Shown piece by piece: positions 21,901-36,900 of a stretch of 64,000 nt of DNA. This DNA comes from Acanthopleura granulata. Taxonomy: Eukaryota > Mollusca > Polyplacophora > Chitonida > Chitonidae. Positions within the stretch are counted from its first letter, which is position 1, and every line of letters starts with the position of its first letter. The DNA lies in contig JABBOT010000007.1 of assembly GCA_016165875.1 (NCBI GenBank), positions 18,015,970 to 18,079,969 of the forward strand, written 5' to 3'. Under the pieces are notes generated by a model. It saw nothing but the letters and a program-made list of their open reading frames with translations, did no database searches and had not been told where the DNA came from. The translations under genes were made by a program, and so were the position numbers.

Positions 21901-24900
21901 ATTATGTTTATAGTAAATTAATAGTATTTATTTATTTATTTGATTGGTGTTTTACACCATCAAGAATATTTCATTTATACGACGGCGGCCAGCATTGTGG
22001 TGGGAGGAAACCGAGCAGAGCCTGGGGGAAGCCCACGATCATCCGCAGGTTGCTGGCAGACCTTCCTACATTCAGCCGTAGAGGAAGCCAGCATGAGCTG
22101 GTCTTGAACTCACAGCGACCGCATTGGTGGGATTGCGCAGCGATAGCACCCTAACCGTCTGAGCCACGAAGGCCCCTGTTTGTTTGTTATAGTAAGCATG
22201 TGACATGTTTATGTAGCAAACACTTTTAAATATTCGTCCAAATCACAATTCATTCAGGTCATCAACCAGCGGAGCAATCATGCAAGTCCAAGTCCTAGAG
22301 TCCAGTCTCATTTATAAAATTAGCCTTTCAATCCGATAAAATATATAAAACTTTAACAATCACAATTATAATGTATACCAGACGTGTACTCACTAACTAA
22401 AAACTGTTTTAAGGCTGTGGAATAATTTACAATTTCATCAGCCACCATACTGGTGTGTGGGTAATACCTCTCGCTTCCTTGATAGTAATACAATTGGGTA
22501 CACCGATTTGTCATCTTCAGCTAGATCTGGCGATGTTGATCATACTTACCCCTTTATCTAAATATTGTATCTTGTGTTTGAGTTTGAATGAACTGTTTTC
22601 ATCAGCTGAACAGGCCGATAAAGTCGAAATCTTACTATTTCACAAGAGAGACACATGCTGTATTTCCCTGTTAAGTTTGTGTAAACACACCAGGGACATT
22701 TATGTTTACAACTCGTGTTTATTGAAATTATAGTCCAGTTTGTTTACCATGTAAGCATGAGAAATGTTTTCAACAATAAACACATCTCTTAAATTCAGGA
22801 ATTTCATGCCGATTGTGAAAGGAACCGTTTAGTGTAACAAACATGTGTTTGTGTTAAGGTTTATAACTAAACATTTATTTTTAGTGTGTACAAATACTTT
22901 CTTATAATTTTACAAGGTGGAAAATTTATAAACATTTTTCATTTCATCGAGTCGGACACTTCGCCTATGACTACGTTTTCTTCCTTGATCCAGCAGGCAA
23001 AAAATAATCGATCCACCCCACTCAGTAGCTGGTGAACATTCATGTAATTGTGTTACCCAGTCAAATAGTAGTTCCCCTAACTGATTGACCGCAGAAACGA
23101 AACAAAGCCTGTTCGCGCACTCGGCCGTAAAATCAAAAACAAAATAACTTTCCACACCTGTAAAGATGGGGATAAAACCGGCAGATGCTGACCTGCTGCC
23201 ATATTAAGACGTGATGTCAAAATACTTCTTGGAGCGATCAGTCATGGAGATAGAATAGGATGAAATCTCGTGATCATTCAAGTCAGCCTGTGACCGAAGA
23301 CGTACGACCAGAACGAGGCTGCCAGACTAATTCCAGCCTTTGTACTCTGAATTAAACCCCTCGTGGCCACACGGACTTTAATGTTCTATCTACGATACCA
23401 TGCTACAAAACATTACACGAGCCAGACAGATCGTGGTCCATTCTACCTTCATGGTTCGGTCAACTCGTAATGCTCGCCCACCACGTGTCTAAGAACTTTA
23501 AGTACATTTGATTGACACGTTTGAAATTTACTACGACCATAAATTATTTGCCAACCCGAGCAGGCAAGCATCTGATTAGATAATGATGACGGCTTTTCAA
23601 GTTCGGACTTGAACGGATTCGCCTTGTCGATTGATCAGGCCAGAAAACGGAGTCATAAACGCGTAGCGATACACGGAGTGTCTGGCTTGATATAATGAAG
23701 ATGACCTTATTACGAATACTATACAAGTTGACATTTACACAGATATTTTTATGGAATTCTACAAAATGACTTACAAATATTCTGATATAATTCACTAAAT
23801 TGAGTTTTTACTAATATTTCCATGCAATTCCACCTAGTGAAAATTTTACGAATATTTTCATGTAATTCCTCAAAGCAACAGTTTTACAGTTATTTTTATG
23901 TATTTTCACATAGTGGCATTTATACAAATATCGTTATGTAATACTTCAGGATGTAGGTAAAACAACTCTGACAACCTATGATTGCAAAAGTAAGCTAACC
24001 AGACAGAAATATCACAAACTATGCTTTGACCAGGAATTTCTGGGTTTTTTGGCGAAAAAAAAAACCCTGTATATACTTCGGAGTTTTTCTTTCTCTTATT
24101 ATTTTTTTCTATCAGGAATTGTTTGATTTCCACTTGTTTTGTTATACCCTCTGTCTTGCTTGATGAGATCGATCATTTAGTCACACGTAACCCTGTCTTT
24201 GAACAGCGGGCCGCTGGCGGAACCTAAGAACTTCCAGGTGGTATATTCCCACAACCGAAGGTCTATACCGTTCTCTTTCCTCCTTAACAAGCTTGTTTAT
24301 CATTCTCCACTCAATGCCAACCATTGTCACGTGATGAATAACAATCCTTAACACCTGGGGACGGTTCCATAAAGAGATTTTTAACTTAGGACCAGGTTTA
24401 GAATTAAACGTATAGGGTTTTAATCTTGACAGATTTGCTATAGTATAACTGTGTGTATATTGCCATCTTTTACTCCGATAAAATACGTGCATGAAAAGGA
24501 TAACAACAAAAGAAGCTTTTAACAGACGTCATAAGAAAGATTCTCATTACTGCTGCTTTATCTGTAATACTCATTCTAAAGTGCTTTCCACAAAAATGTG
24601 GGATCAGAACGATTCAACAGTGTAGAGAATTCCTTATTCTTTTGCTGATGTAACATAGCTTGCGTGAACGCTCAGTTAATGAACCAGTTGTTTATCGATT
24701 AACGCTGTAATTATACAGTCTAATCAAGTGCATGTCAGAGGAATTGTGGGAAAACTTTTCCTTGTGCTGTCACTTCGTTTGCTGACGAAAAACAATAAAA
24801 CTGACGAATCAAAGAATGTAGAGTACTGTAACAACATATAGGTTAATTTGTTTTACATTCCCCATGTACCTCGAATACCTCGCCAATCCAGAACTGAACA

Positions 24901-27900
24901 CAAAGCTGACCTGTGTTAACGCCATGCGTTTAGGGGGACTATGGCGACGTTAGTGCTGCTCTCGCTTTGTGCTGTAGTTCCTTAGACTGACGTAAAGCGT
25001 CTTTGTTACAAAGATTCTTAGCCTCAATCTGCCCAGCGTCTTCCACAGCGACCCCCACATGAAATAAGCCACGGCGCCATTGGTCAGCGGGATTATACAG
25101 TATTAACACACTATCTGTTTAGGCTGGGGGAGCCTCTATGTCTTCTGTGGTATTGGCTCAGAGCCATTGCTGTTCTCAATGTTAAGGCTCACATCGTCCA
25201 GGTATGCTATAAATCGTACACATTTTGAGTTGCATAATATACTGTGCGGCGGTCAAGAGTTTGATTATAACGGTTGTAAAGTAGTCACAAGTTACTCCAG
25301 CTGTATGTATGTCCGAACGGTAGTGCAAGATGACCCCATATCGCTGAGGGATATAGAATATACGCTCAGACACCTGATCATATATTCATCCACGTTGACG
25401 GGCACTCACTGGTGACAAATCTCCATGTATCGTAACTGGAAGAGCACAGTGCTTAAACCCGGTGCGGAGAGGGCCGCCAAATCATACAGCGACCGTGGCC
25501 AGGCGGAATACCTACCTAGTCGTGAAGGTAAATTAGCTAGAAACATTAGCGTTCAATTACGACCTTCCTTTTTTTTCTTAAATTTACTATTAACTCACGT
25601 TAATACTTATTAAAGCATTATTGTTCCATAGACGTTTGGTTTAAGATATAGTCTAAATGCCAAATCATTTTGGGAATTGTTTTCCTTCTTAGTATACACT
25701 TGGTCTCATTTGTAAGGTAGTATTCTTGTACTATGAGAAGCGACTTTCGGCGATAATCGAACTTTTGTTTTTAAGAAATAGCACATGTATGTGAATATAA
25801 GCTTCTGTGTCGGGAATTGAAGAGCCACTATGTCGAAAAGGGCCGTTATGTCGGAAAGGCCGCTGTGTCGGGAATTTGCTCGGCTGCAATACAATTTGAT
25901 GGCATCTATGGCGATGTATTATTCTTACAGCCATAAAGATATAGGAATTCGATAGTATCCATACGTGGATGACAGCTCTCTTAATGAATACTGATTTTTA
26001 AATCGAAAATCATTGGAAAACGAGTGTAGGAGCCTGGGATCATCTAAGATTATAAGTGGAGAGATAGTTTATCACAGGTACGGAAGGTCACTATCAGTTG
26101 TAATTCTTGGCTGGGAATAACTGTAGTCCTGTATTTATATTCCCACCAATGCGGTCGCTGTGAATTATAGTCCAGCTCATGCTGACTTTATCTCTGACTG
26201 TACGTGGGAAGGTTACCTTCCCTGCCAGCAATCTGCGGATGGTCGTGGGTTTCCCCGGGCTCTTCCCGGTTTCCTCACACCATAATGCTGGCCTCCTTCG
26301 AATGAGTGAAATATTCTTGAGTGCGGCGTAAAACATCAATCAAATGAATAAATAAACTGTATCTACATACCTAACGTACCTTACATATGCATATCATACG
26401 GCCAACAGGATGGAGCCGCGTTCTGGCTAAAGATATAATCATTGAACACACTATCTTGTTTGAGGCCACATAAAAGCCATTAAATATTTAACTGTCAGCG
26501 CTCGAGCCAGTTGATACCACCTCGATAACGTGTTTATATGGGCTTCACGGACTTCTGCAAATCGACATACCAAACAATAAATCAAACAAGTGAACCGATT
26601 TTTAATGGTGAGAGCTACTGATTTATGGAGAGGGTCGACATACATTATACCTACACTCAAAAAAAGAAGCCTTTCAGTTTTAACAGAAAGTATGCATATT
26701 GTCGGAGTATGAAGAATAAAATCTGTTATTACAACGCAATACTCATGTTGAAAATTTTACCATATTAGTTTAATAAATATTTATCTTGAATTACAAGAAT
26801 ATATCCCCTATATTTATCACAATATTCAGCAATAATCGAATACACATTTTCATAACTCAGACAGATTTCTGTTAAATTTAACAGATATCTTTTTGATAGG
26901 ACGTGAACCTGAGCAATTCAGACAGGACATCGTTTGTGAAAGCATGGCTGAAAGGAACTTCTATAAAGAAATAGTTTCCTGACTTTTATTGTCAGGTGAA
27001 GCTATCTGTGTTTCAAGTTTACTTTGGCAGACGGTCTCTGCATGTTGCGCGGGAACCAGAAAGCTCAGGGTCATGCAATAGCATAAACATTTCATAAAAT
27101 GAGAAGAAAAAAAATACAGCAAATAAAATGTTGTGGAATTATGGAGGCGTCAAATTGTGAGACTTTCTCAGCTTATTTGGAATGTTCCTTGTTTTCAGTT
27201 AGCCAAGAAATCTCCTTGCATTGGTCGCCGTGGGTTCGGATCATTTTTTCGCCGAATTGTCGCCAGCCTTTAGTTTACTTTTTGCGTTTACTTGAGCCAT
27301 GCATTTTTCATAGAAATCAGGCCAGCCTGGAGGTAGAAACAGAAGTATTTTTTCTAAATGTGTCAATACTACCCGCCTTGATATTCCAGGATATACTAGG
27401 ACGATGTTATCTGTTAAATCAATATTTGATTTGGTCTCGTCCCAGCCCGTCACTTAACCTTGGGAAATGAAGAGGATGATCGTGCCTAGAGCGGTAGTAC
27501 GAGAGATTCACTCGTTTGTACTCGTTCATAGCCCTAAAGAAATGATAGTGTATATTTGCTTATATGCAGCACTGTTTTAACCAACGGTTAACGAAGTAAG
27601 GGTGCAGTCACCGTTACATCTGTATATACACGTGTCTTACGATGGTTTGCACTGACAGGCGCTTGGTTGCCACCCCGGTGAAATGGATTATCATTCGCAT
27701 ACAATTTGCTAAAGGCAAAACATAAATTATGGAACAGCGTCCAGGACATATGGGCCTACAAAATCATATCAGTACTCCAAAAGGTCGATCCAGATCTAGC
27801 ATGGTTAATTATCCGCCATTAAACTGTTGGGGCATGTATGTGTCTGGCGTGTTGAACAGTGCTCTTTGAACAAGGTGTTGGGTAAATTTCTTTCCTTTGA

Positions 27901-30900
27901 AATTTATCGTCAAGGCTAATTTAATACCTTTGATTTAACATCCTTTGTTCGGGTATAGCCTCATGAAGGTGAATGTATCGCTCGCGCCGCCTCATTCTCA
28001 TTAGCTTACGGTCTGCAGGAGAAATTATTTATGCTACTCAGTCTTCATGAGTTCCTATCGTAGGTGCTGTTGTTATATATGGTTAATAAGCATTGATTAT
28101 GAAAAGTACTCAGCTATTTCATTGTCTTTCATCATTTAACGATAGTTCAAATGCTACATGCTGGGGGTCAGTATTTTAGCTCAGTCACAAAGGCAGTTAC
28201 ATTGTATACTTTAACGTCATTTTTAAGGAACATAGTCCAGGGATCAAAACTAGTGACAATAAACCATTGGCTGAAATATAGGGAACGGATACATTTTCTG
28301 GGAAATCTGGAAACGTTTCCAATTGCAATCATGACCGTAACTCTTACGCCATATGTTGTTTATCGTAGCTATAACATGGATGACATAATGAGTAAAAGTA
28401 AACAAATGTCCCATTCGTCTCGTTCCTGACTGCTGTGTCACATTTTTGCATCAACCGATTCCCCAGGGCGGTAGTCCACATGAATAGTGATACATCCGCT
28501 AATGTCATGTCTCTGGCGCATCCGACGATGGTTATTTATTGATTGACACGGCAGCCATTATACCTATTTCCCTCACTGCCATCCGTGTGTTGAAAATGTC
28601 GCGTAACTTGTGGCTGAAAGTAAAGAGAAATGCACGCAGTGTCAGCGTTTCTGCCATACCTACAGTATGCGATCAGCAGAATTGTCACAAGTTTTTAAGA
28701 AACAAACATTCAGATGGCCCCATGGATTGAAGTAATGCTCGTCTTAGACTGCTAGCGAGTTTTTGGCACTGGGCACCATATCTTTCCTTCTAACCTCACA
28801 AACAGTTTCATCTTGTAAAAATAAATGAAGCAGATCTGCAAAAATTGCTGTACAAATACAAGTGTTTGCTGTAGAATTACAGTACTGACATATCATGGTC
28901 GCATTTATTCGATTAGTGTGTATACATTTAGAGAGCTTTTGCTGCGAGAAAACCCCTAACGTGATGCTGCTCTCTTACAGCATCCTACAGCAATTGACTG
29001 TAACTTTACGGTCAAACGGGAGCTGTTTTTCAGCCGAAAAATGCACTCTTGCCAAAAAAAGCCGGCAAATTACACTGCACAAATGCGCTATTCCTTATTA
29101 CAGAGTGTTTATACAACAAAGGTTTATATATACCCCTGCTCTTCACTATAGTAAAGTAAGTAAAGCTAAATAGTCGTCTGATGATACGGATGGTTGGGCT
29201 TCTGCCCATAGTTAAGTATTAATTGTGCTGAAGATAAGTCAACTGCTAGAATGAAACTGTTGAAGTGTGACCCAAGCAAAGTCATATCAATCTTTGGCTT
29301 TATTTCCACTTTCGACTTCTTAGGTTGAACTCAGCAGACCAGTGAGAGAAAATCTGCAGTGTAAAAAAAACGATACAATGCTTTTCCTGAATATTTGAGA
29401 CTTTCGCCCTAAAGCTCATATAAGAATGTTCGTATTAACAGCGGGGCAAGCCCTGGTTCGTGCGTTTCTCAGGCATGTGCGATTCACCTTATGCCCTAAT
29501 GCTTTGCTGGTATGTACTCGTATTTTTGTGCACACGTTGTTGTGGGTCGGAGTAAGCGTGACGATATTAAAACCTTCACAAAGCTGGTGTAAAGAGACCG
29601 GGTGATATAAAAGTTTTAACAATGTCTTACCGTTTTACAGGCCACGGTACAAAAATGAATGGAACGATGGTTGGAGGGCGACATTTGGCGGGCGATGGCG
29701 TAATGTCGCCACAAGGTAAGCTGCTTTAATCAAGTGCTGGCATAAAAGCTTGGAAAGGATTTGGGAATCTAAACAGCCTATGTATTTGGTATAGTTCGGA
29801 GTAACACGCATTCACGAAACAGTGTTGATAATCAAATCTGTCATGAACTAGTACAGAAAGCAAGTTATTTTGAAAGTGTTTGTATCGGTCACACTGTTCT
29901 GGACGTCTAGATTTTTGGATTTGGTATACAAACTGTTATGCAGCACAAATCTTGATCTGCCAGCATACGTTCTTTTTCCCATCTGACTGGAAAAAAAATG
30001 TTTGCCTGTGATAAGATCCACGATCTGCTTACGTTGTGGACATACAGCCACGTACGGTTACCTTTACCTGCAATACGTTCACGTGACAAACCACACGCGT
30101 TACCATCGGGCAAAAACCGGTCGTTTTGTCGGAAATGCCATGCCATTTAATTATAATCCTCGAAGCTTAATTAACAGGTGATTAGCATGGGTATGTGCCC
30201 AGCCAGTACCATCTTAATTAGTTGACATATTCTTAAGGATGGACCACGCGGTCGCAACCGGGACAACTATTGTTGACTGACTGACAGTTGGTGGGATACA
30301 GCTACCCGTTGCCCTTTGCAAAGTGGCATTGTCTGGTACCTCTGCCATATGAACACCGAGTTATCCATAGAGAATCCGAAAAAATACAATGAATACAGAT
30401 GAAACAGGTGAGGTGTGTTCTCTACAAAATCAATATTATCAGTGTAGTATCGACCGCAAATTACGACGGACAAAAACAACCATTTCCCATTCCACAACAG
30501 CAATCACGGTAAATACACGGTCCCCAGATTTATGATTGCTACTAAGCATCTCCTTTCAGGTCTCACGTATGGAAGTTCGTGGTCATCCAATCAGATTAGT
30601 ACACATTTTATCAGTCTCCTTCTGCATCAATACTCGGAAGTGTGTGTGTAAACTCCGCGTAATAACAGCTAGTGATTTTAGACAGACGCACAAACGGCCA
30701 GACAGACAGATAGACAGACGAGTTTGTGACATGATACAGAATTCACGACAGACATTTGAACTGCGACATTTTCTTTTCACCTTTCCGTAGAAAATGTTTA
30801 TCGTATGGCGGAAATAACATATTGCCGCAATTCATCATCTGCACGGGGTGAGAATGTTCCACTCCACAGTCAATTGGAATAGAACTATGAACATAATAGT

Positions 30901-33900
30901 TCGTCTTTGTGACGGGGATTTGCTGTTAGAAGGGTTAGATGGGTTTAAGCAGTACACGTACATTGCTTGGTGACTAAACTCCAAGCACCATAACTAGGGC
31001 TAGAGACGTCATTAGACTGAGTATAGGCAGTACACATATATTGTTTGGTGATTATATGCACTATGGCTGGGACGAGAGTCACTTATTCGGCTGAGTTTAG
31101 GCATTAGACATATATTGTTTGGAGACAATGCGCAGCATAGCTGGGGCTAGGGGCATTATTAGGCTGGGTTTAGACAGTACACATAATGTTGCTTGTAAAT
31201 TATCTTCACCATAGTTCGGACTAGAATCGTTTATTAGGCTGTGTTTAGGCATTACACATATATGAACAGCATAGTTGAGACTAGATGCGTTATTAGGCTG
31301 GGTTTAGAATGCACTTCTACAAGTACACATATGTTGCTTGTAGACTATCTGCACCATAACTGGGGCTAGAATCGTTTATTAGGCTGTGTTTAGGCAGTAC
31401 ACATATATTGCTTGGAGACTATATGCAGAATACCTGAGATTAGGGGCGTCGTTTAGGCAGTACACATATATTGCCCTGGAGACTATATGCAGAATAGCTG
31501 AAACTAGTCATTAGACGGGGTTTATTTATTTATTTCATTGGTGTTTTACGCCGTGCTGGAGATCATTTCACCTATACGACGGCTGCCAGCACTATGATGG
31601 GAGGAAATCCAAGAGGATTCGCAGGTTGTTGGCAGACCCTCCCACCTACGGCCGGAGAGGAAGTCAGCATGAGCTGGACACAGCGATCGCATTGGGTAGT
31701 ACACATATATTGCTTGGAGGCTACCTGCAGCATAACTGGGACTTGAGTCGTTCATTAGGTTTCGACAGTACACACAGATAGCCTGTTGACTACAGTCATT
31801 CATTAAACCAGGTTTATGTAATACGCATATATTTCTTCACAACCCTGCAGCCTTAGCTTTAGGGCTGACCATCCTAGAGGTTGGTATGTTGGGAGAATTG
31901 TTTTTTGTTGTTGTTTTTTTTTTCTTTTTTCTTTTTTATTAATATTTATAAAATTCTGGTTAAAGGAGAAGAAAACATGAAAATTATGCCAAAATCAGAT
32001 AAAAAAACGTCAAAATTTATTGGCCAATTTCGTCTTTAACATTTTGGGGGAGGGGATTTTTTCAGGAGAGGGTATTTAAAAATAATTTTTTATGGTGCGT
32101 ATTTGGGACCAACTTTTGGTATTTATCGTTGTTGCCTAATTATACTCTAAATAAGCATATGATGCATATCTAATAGATTTATTTGAATGTAAATTTCTTC
32201 TTTGTATCCAAAAAAATGCAATTAACCTAAATTATGATAATATTTATGAACATATTAAAAGTATAAATATGATCCAAATACATTTGTCAGCTGAAAAAAA
32301 CAATTTCTAGTGCAAAAATATTTATTAAATCTGTGTTACATCCTTTTTTATAACATTGTAACACAAAGACTATAAATACCAAATGGTGGCCATAAATACG
32401 CATTACACAAAATTTACTTTCAAGTGTCTTTTTATCCTTAAGGAAAAATGGGAAGAAATATTGAAAACCAGATTTAAGAATAACTTTTTCCACTCTTTCA
32501 TATTAACTTTATGTCATTTTTATGCTTTCCCCACCTTTAAGTTGTATAAATCCGCGGTATTGACCTTTACCCTGAGTTCACATAGTGTGTGTGTGTGTGT
32601 GTGTGTGTGTTATGATCGCGCTGGATCCCTAGTCAGCAAGCGTGCGTGACGAATTGGTTGGCGAACACCACGCGGTGAATCGCGTGAGCAAACAGAGCAT
32701 GCCGACTGACCAGTGGTTCTGGTGACAGGTGCGGGCAGGTCGGTCGTGATGCCAAGCTTCGCGTCGTCATCACTAATTATAATCAGGGCTTTTTGTCTTG
32801 GCACACTAATTATGCCTGTGTTCAAGTCAAACGCCGAGGGCTGGAGGGGGGATTAGGGGAGTGGATGAGGGGAGGGGGGTAATCAAGGTCCACCGCACAA
32901 TGTTTATACGTACCATATAGACATCAATCGATAAGGGAATATCAGCCTGACACATGTATATATGCGTACAAAGCTTGGGGTGTCTCTATAGAAACCATGG
33001 TGCCCCTCAGCGTCGGTGTACAACTGTAACTATATCAGCTAGCTGGCGGAAAATTATCCCGTTCGCTTCCAAGGCCGTTTCGTTTGAACAAAAATATCTG
33101 GCCGTGGGGACGTCAACTTCCATCCCGGTGATTTCTTGCCGACTCAGGTTGCACTGAAGCACGAGATACACCACCCGTAGTATTAAAGAGAGTATGACCC
33201 AGGATCCACGGTATTATAAACAGGATTGCCCTGCATCCATGGTATTGTACACACGAGAACTCCACTCCTGATATTACACACAGGATAATCCAGCATCCGT
33301 GGTATTATAGATAGGATGGCCCCAAATTTGTGGCATTACAGACACGATAACCCAGAGTTCCTGGTGTTACACACAGGGTAATCCAGCATCCGTGGTATTA
33401 TAAACAGGATGGCCCCAAATTTGTGGCATTACAGACACGATAACCCAGAGTTCCTGGTGTTACACACAGGGTATTCCAGCATCCGTGGTATTATAAACAG
33501 GATGGCCCCAAATTTGTGGCATTACAGACACGATAACCCAGAATCCCTAGTGCTGCACACAAGATAATTCAACAAACGAGGTATTATATACAGGATAGCC
33601 CGAAATTTGTGGCATTACAGACACGATAAACCAGAAGCCCTGGTGTTGCACACAGGACAATCCAGCATTCGTGGTATTACAGGCAAGATAGCCCCGAGTC
33701 CGTAGTATTTCAGACACAATAACCCAGAATTCCTGATATTACATTACCGGTTACCCCTTGTGATAAGGCGGTTCCATTGCCTATGACCCCTTGTTGTAAG
33801 GCGGCCCCATTGCCGATGATCCCCTATTGCAGTGCTGTTCCATTGCCAAGGAAACCTTGTCGTACGACAGTCCCAATGTCTATGGTCTTGTTGTAGCACT

Positions 33901-36900
33901 AAAATAGCGAACGGTTAGTCGTTTATGTTCTTAATATGTAAACATGTAGAAAGGATACCTGATAAAACGTAATTTCATATAGCCTCTTCTTATCGCTAGC
34001 GTTGCTCATTTTCTTTTATTTAGTACTGGTTTTATTTTCTGTTTATATATATGTATGTATATATATTCTTACGCAATCCGTTTTGGAATTACGCTTGACA
34101 CCGTTTTGGAGGATGGATGCACCCCCCTTATGCCTTAGGAGTGATATGTGCTTGTCGGACGTTTGAGTCACCTATGGATGTCCTTTGAAATGAAAAGACA
34201 GCGAAGATGAGAGGCCCAATACGCCGTCAATACTTAGTATCCAACTCAAGTTACAGACCGCACTCGTTAATCAATACCCGTTTATTTTGCTGTTAAAGCA
34301 ATGGACGCAAGCCATAAAGTGAGTGATCCCTAAAGGTGAAGGCTTTAGTGCATCGTAAAACTCGTTGGATGAAAACGCTGTCAAGCTGTTAAGTGCTACG
34401 CTCTAACCCAAGTCCGCCATTCAATCAGAATATCAGTAGCTGAAAGTGACATGTGCCTGTAATGACGGGTCACTTCTGTTGTGGAAACGTCCTTTTAAAA
34501 TTCATTCTCAGACGTATTTTCCCAAAAAAGAAAGACACTAATAAAAGGGGAGAAATTCATATATATAAAGAATAAAATGTTCTTTGTCTAATGCCAACAA
34601 TCTGTATTTTTGTTAATTCTCTCTTTAAAATCAATGAAAAAGATGAAGTCGACTGTGAAATTTAAAGTCCTGTGATACTGATGGCCTCTCTCGGCATATG
34701 GAAACCATATTCTTGTCAAATCAGTCTGAATTTGGACAGCCAGTCCAGACCGCTGTCCAAACCGACCAACTATTTGGATGTGTATTTGGACACTGAATTT
34801 GAACAGTCAATTTAGATCACCCCAGCAAACAGCTCAACTATTGGGAGCTGTTCCTGGGCACTAAATTTGGACAGTTATTTTAGACCGACCAGGGAAACAG
34901 GTCAACTGTTGGGAGGTGTATTTGGACACTGAATTTGGAAAGTCAGTCAAAACGGCTCCGGGAAACATAATGTGATAAATACAGGAACAACATTTCTGAA
35001 TATGTGTATATTCACGATCTGTTTCTTACTCTTAAACTTCCTTTAACTGAAACCAGTTCCTCAATCATCTAGCCTTTTCGGCTATTTTCTAAACTCCTAA
35101 CGCCGTCATTGCTCTAGCTACCACCTCATGCATGTTTAACAAAAGGTTCTCACGACCTTTTTGGAGACCTGTACGTTCAGACATCTAGGGGCTAATTGAA
35201 TTACCCAAAAGGCGTACACAATTCCGCCTGTATTCGCCTATTCAGTCGTGTTATAAGTACCACTTCAGCCCCGAGTCGCGCTGTTAGGCCCGTCACTCGA
35301 ATTGACGGGCGAATCCTGTCATAAATCCTGTGAAGGCATATGTTTATCGAGAGTCGAGACACACTTACAAAACGGCAGTGATTCGATGTGCTAGCAAACA
35401 TCTTTATAACGAACAAGAGCGTTATAAATTACTCCTCAACCGCTAAATATTTCAGCTGGTAAATCGATGGACAATATTACCTATCAAACCACAAGCCAGG
35501 TGCCCCAAGATGCATATGGATTGCCTAACAAGGCTAAACATATTGCCTTTCACAATGGGCAGCATTGCTCAGTGAAACGACCTGTTGTAAACCTTGATAT
35601 GACTAGTTATTGTCTATTAACATACTGCTTATGACAACATTTTTAATGAAACGACTGACTGTGAGCTCTAAGATGAGTTGTTTTGCCTATCAAGGTCAAA
35701 TACATTGCCTATCACACAATGGACAGCAAGGCTCAAGAAAATGATAACAATGTCATTGACGCTTAACCGTCCTAAATAATGAATACATGAAAGCCGTTGT
35801 CCGTAAAGATTCTACTGTGAGCAAGCCAAAGCTTTCAGCTCATTTTGGAGCAACCAACAGGGGTGTCTCAAAGATTAGGAGCTTATTATAGGAACTTTCT
35901 TGGCAACCCACTGAACACCTAAAACTATCAGTTGGAGTATGTTTGCTTGCTTGTTTGTCTGCTTAGATAATGTGATTTTGGTCATATCCAAGACCACATC
36001 TACCTTGTAGGCGCTCACAATGTGGATATATAAATTATACTGCTGTCTCACTACCGAAGACTCCAGATATTATGCCCTGTCCAGTCACAATACAGAGCTT
36101 CTGGTTTCGAACCTACCAGCTTAGATTTTACTGAAAATTGAATCGAAGCAGCAAGATCTTGATTCGAACATCATTTCAGCTAGCGAGACCCCGGGACAGA
36201 TGAACAATACGTGTGTACAAATAATGCCCTGTTCACGGTTATGGTATTCTATCGGGTAAACCCTATTTTAATCACGTGTGTGTTTTTTAATCTTTAAGAT
36301 CCCGACAAAGCTTTACCTGAAATCATGTAAGTTCCGACTGAATTTGTAACGGAATACTTCAGAAAGTGCGTGGTTGTATATTAGACAGGTGTCAGGTTTG
36401 TTTGACTTTCATGGGCAGAGAAGGTCTGCTGTTGAGATCTGCGCTGTACAGCTGTAGAGGTAAGCTGGATCAAGAAGCAGGTCAGGTGATTTACTAAACA
36501 CTTTGACTCTTTACCTGGTGTACAGTGGAGAGTCGCAAGTAACTCCGAGTGAGGGGACTTTCGGTCTGAAAAGGAAAAAAAAGAAAAACACCAAGGAGAA
36601 ACTCATGAGGAATAATCCATAGACATATTGCTAGAATGACAGGTAGGAATTGTTCTGTGAGCATATGACCGCCAGTGTGCCCTGTCCAGTACAAGAAACC
36701 TGTGTCTGTGACAGTGGTATATGTCATGAAGGACAATTTCTTTCCATTACACGTGTGCCTTTTTCTTTTAATTGTATAGTATGTATGTAAATGAACAGAA
36801 ACCGTTCCAATGGCTTATTGCGTGTTATGTTAAACAAAACCGTTAACTGCATTGCAAAGAATATGAAATGTATGGGGCGTAAAACGCAGTTTATAAACAT

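Larger units (their letters stand above)
20821..29640 (+). other. Intron interval, mostly unique AT-rich sequence
   Basis: About 8.8 kb containing the candidate alternative first exon at 25425-25527, two SINEs and a ~37-bp minisatellite at 23.7-23.9 kb. The open stretch 21295-21425 follows a good acceptor but has no donor of matching phase. Nothing else gene-like was seen. Confidence 0.5.
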
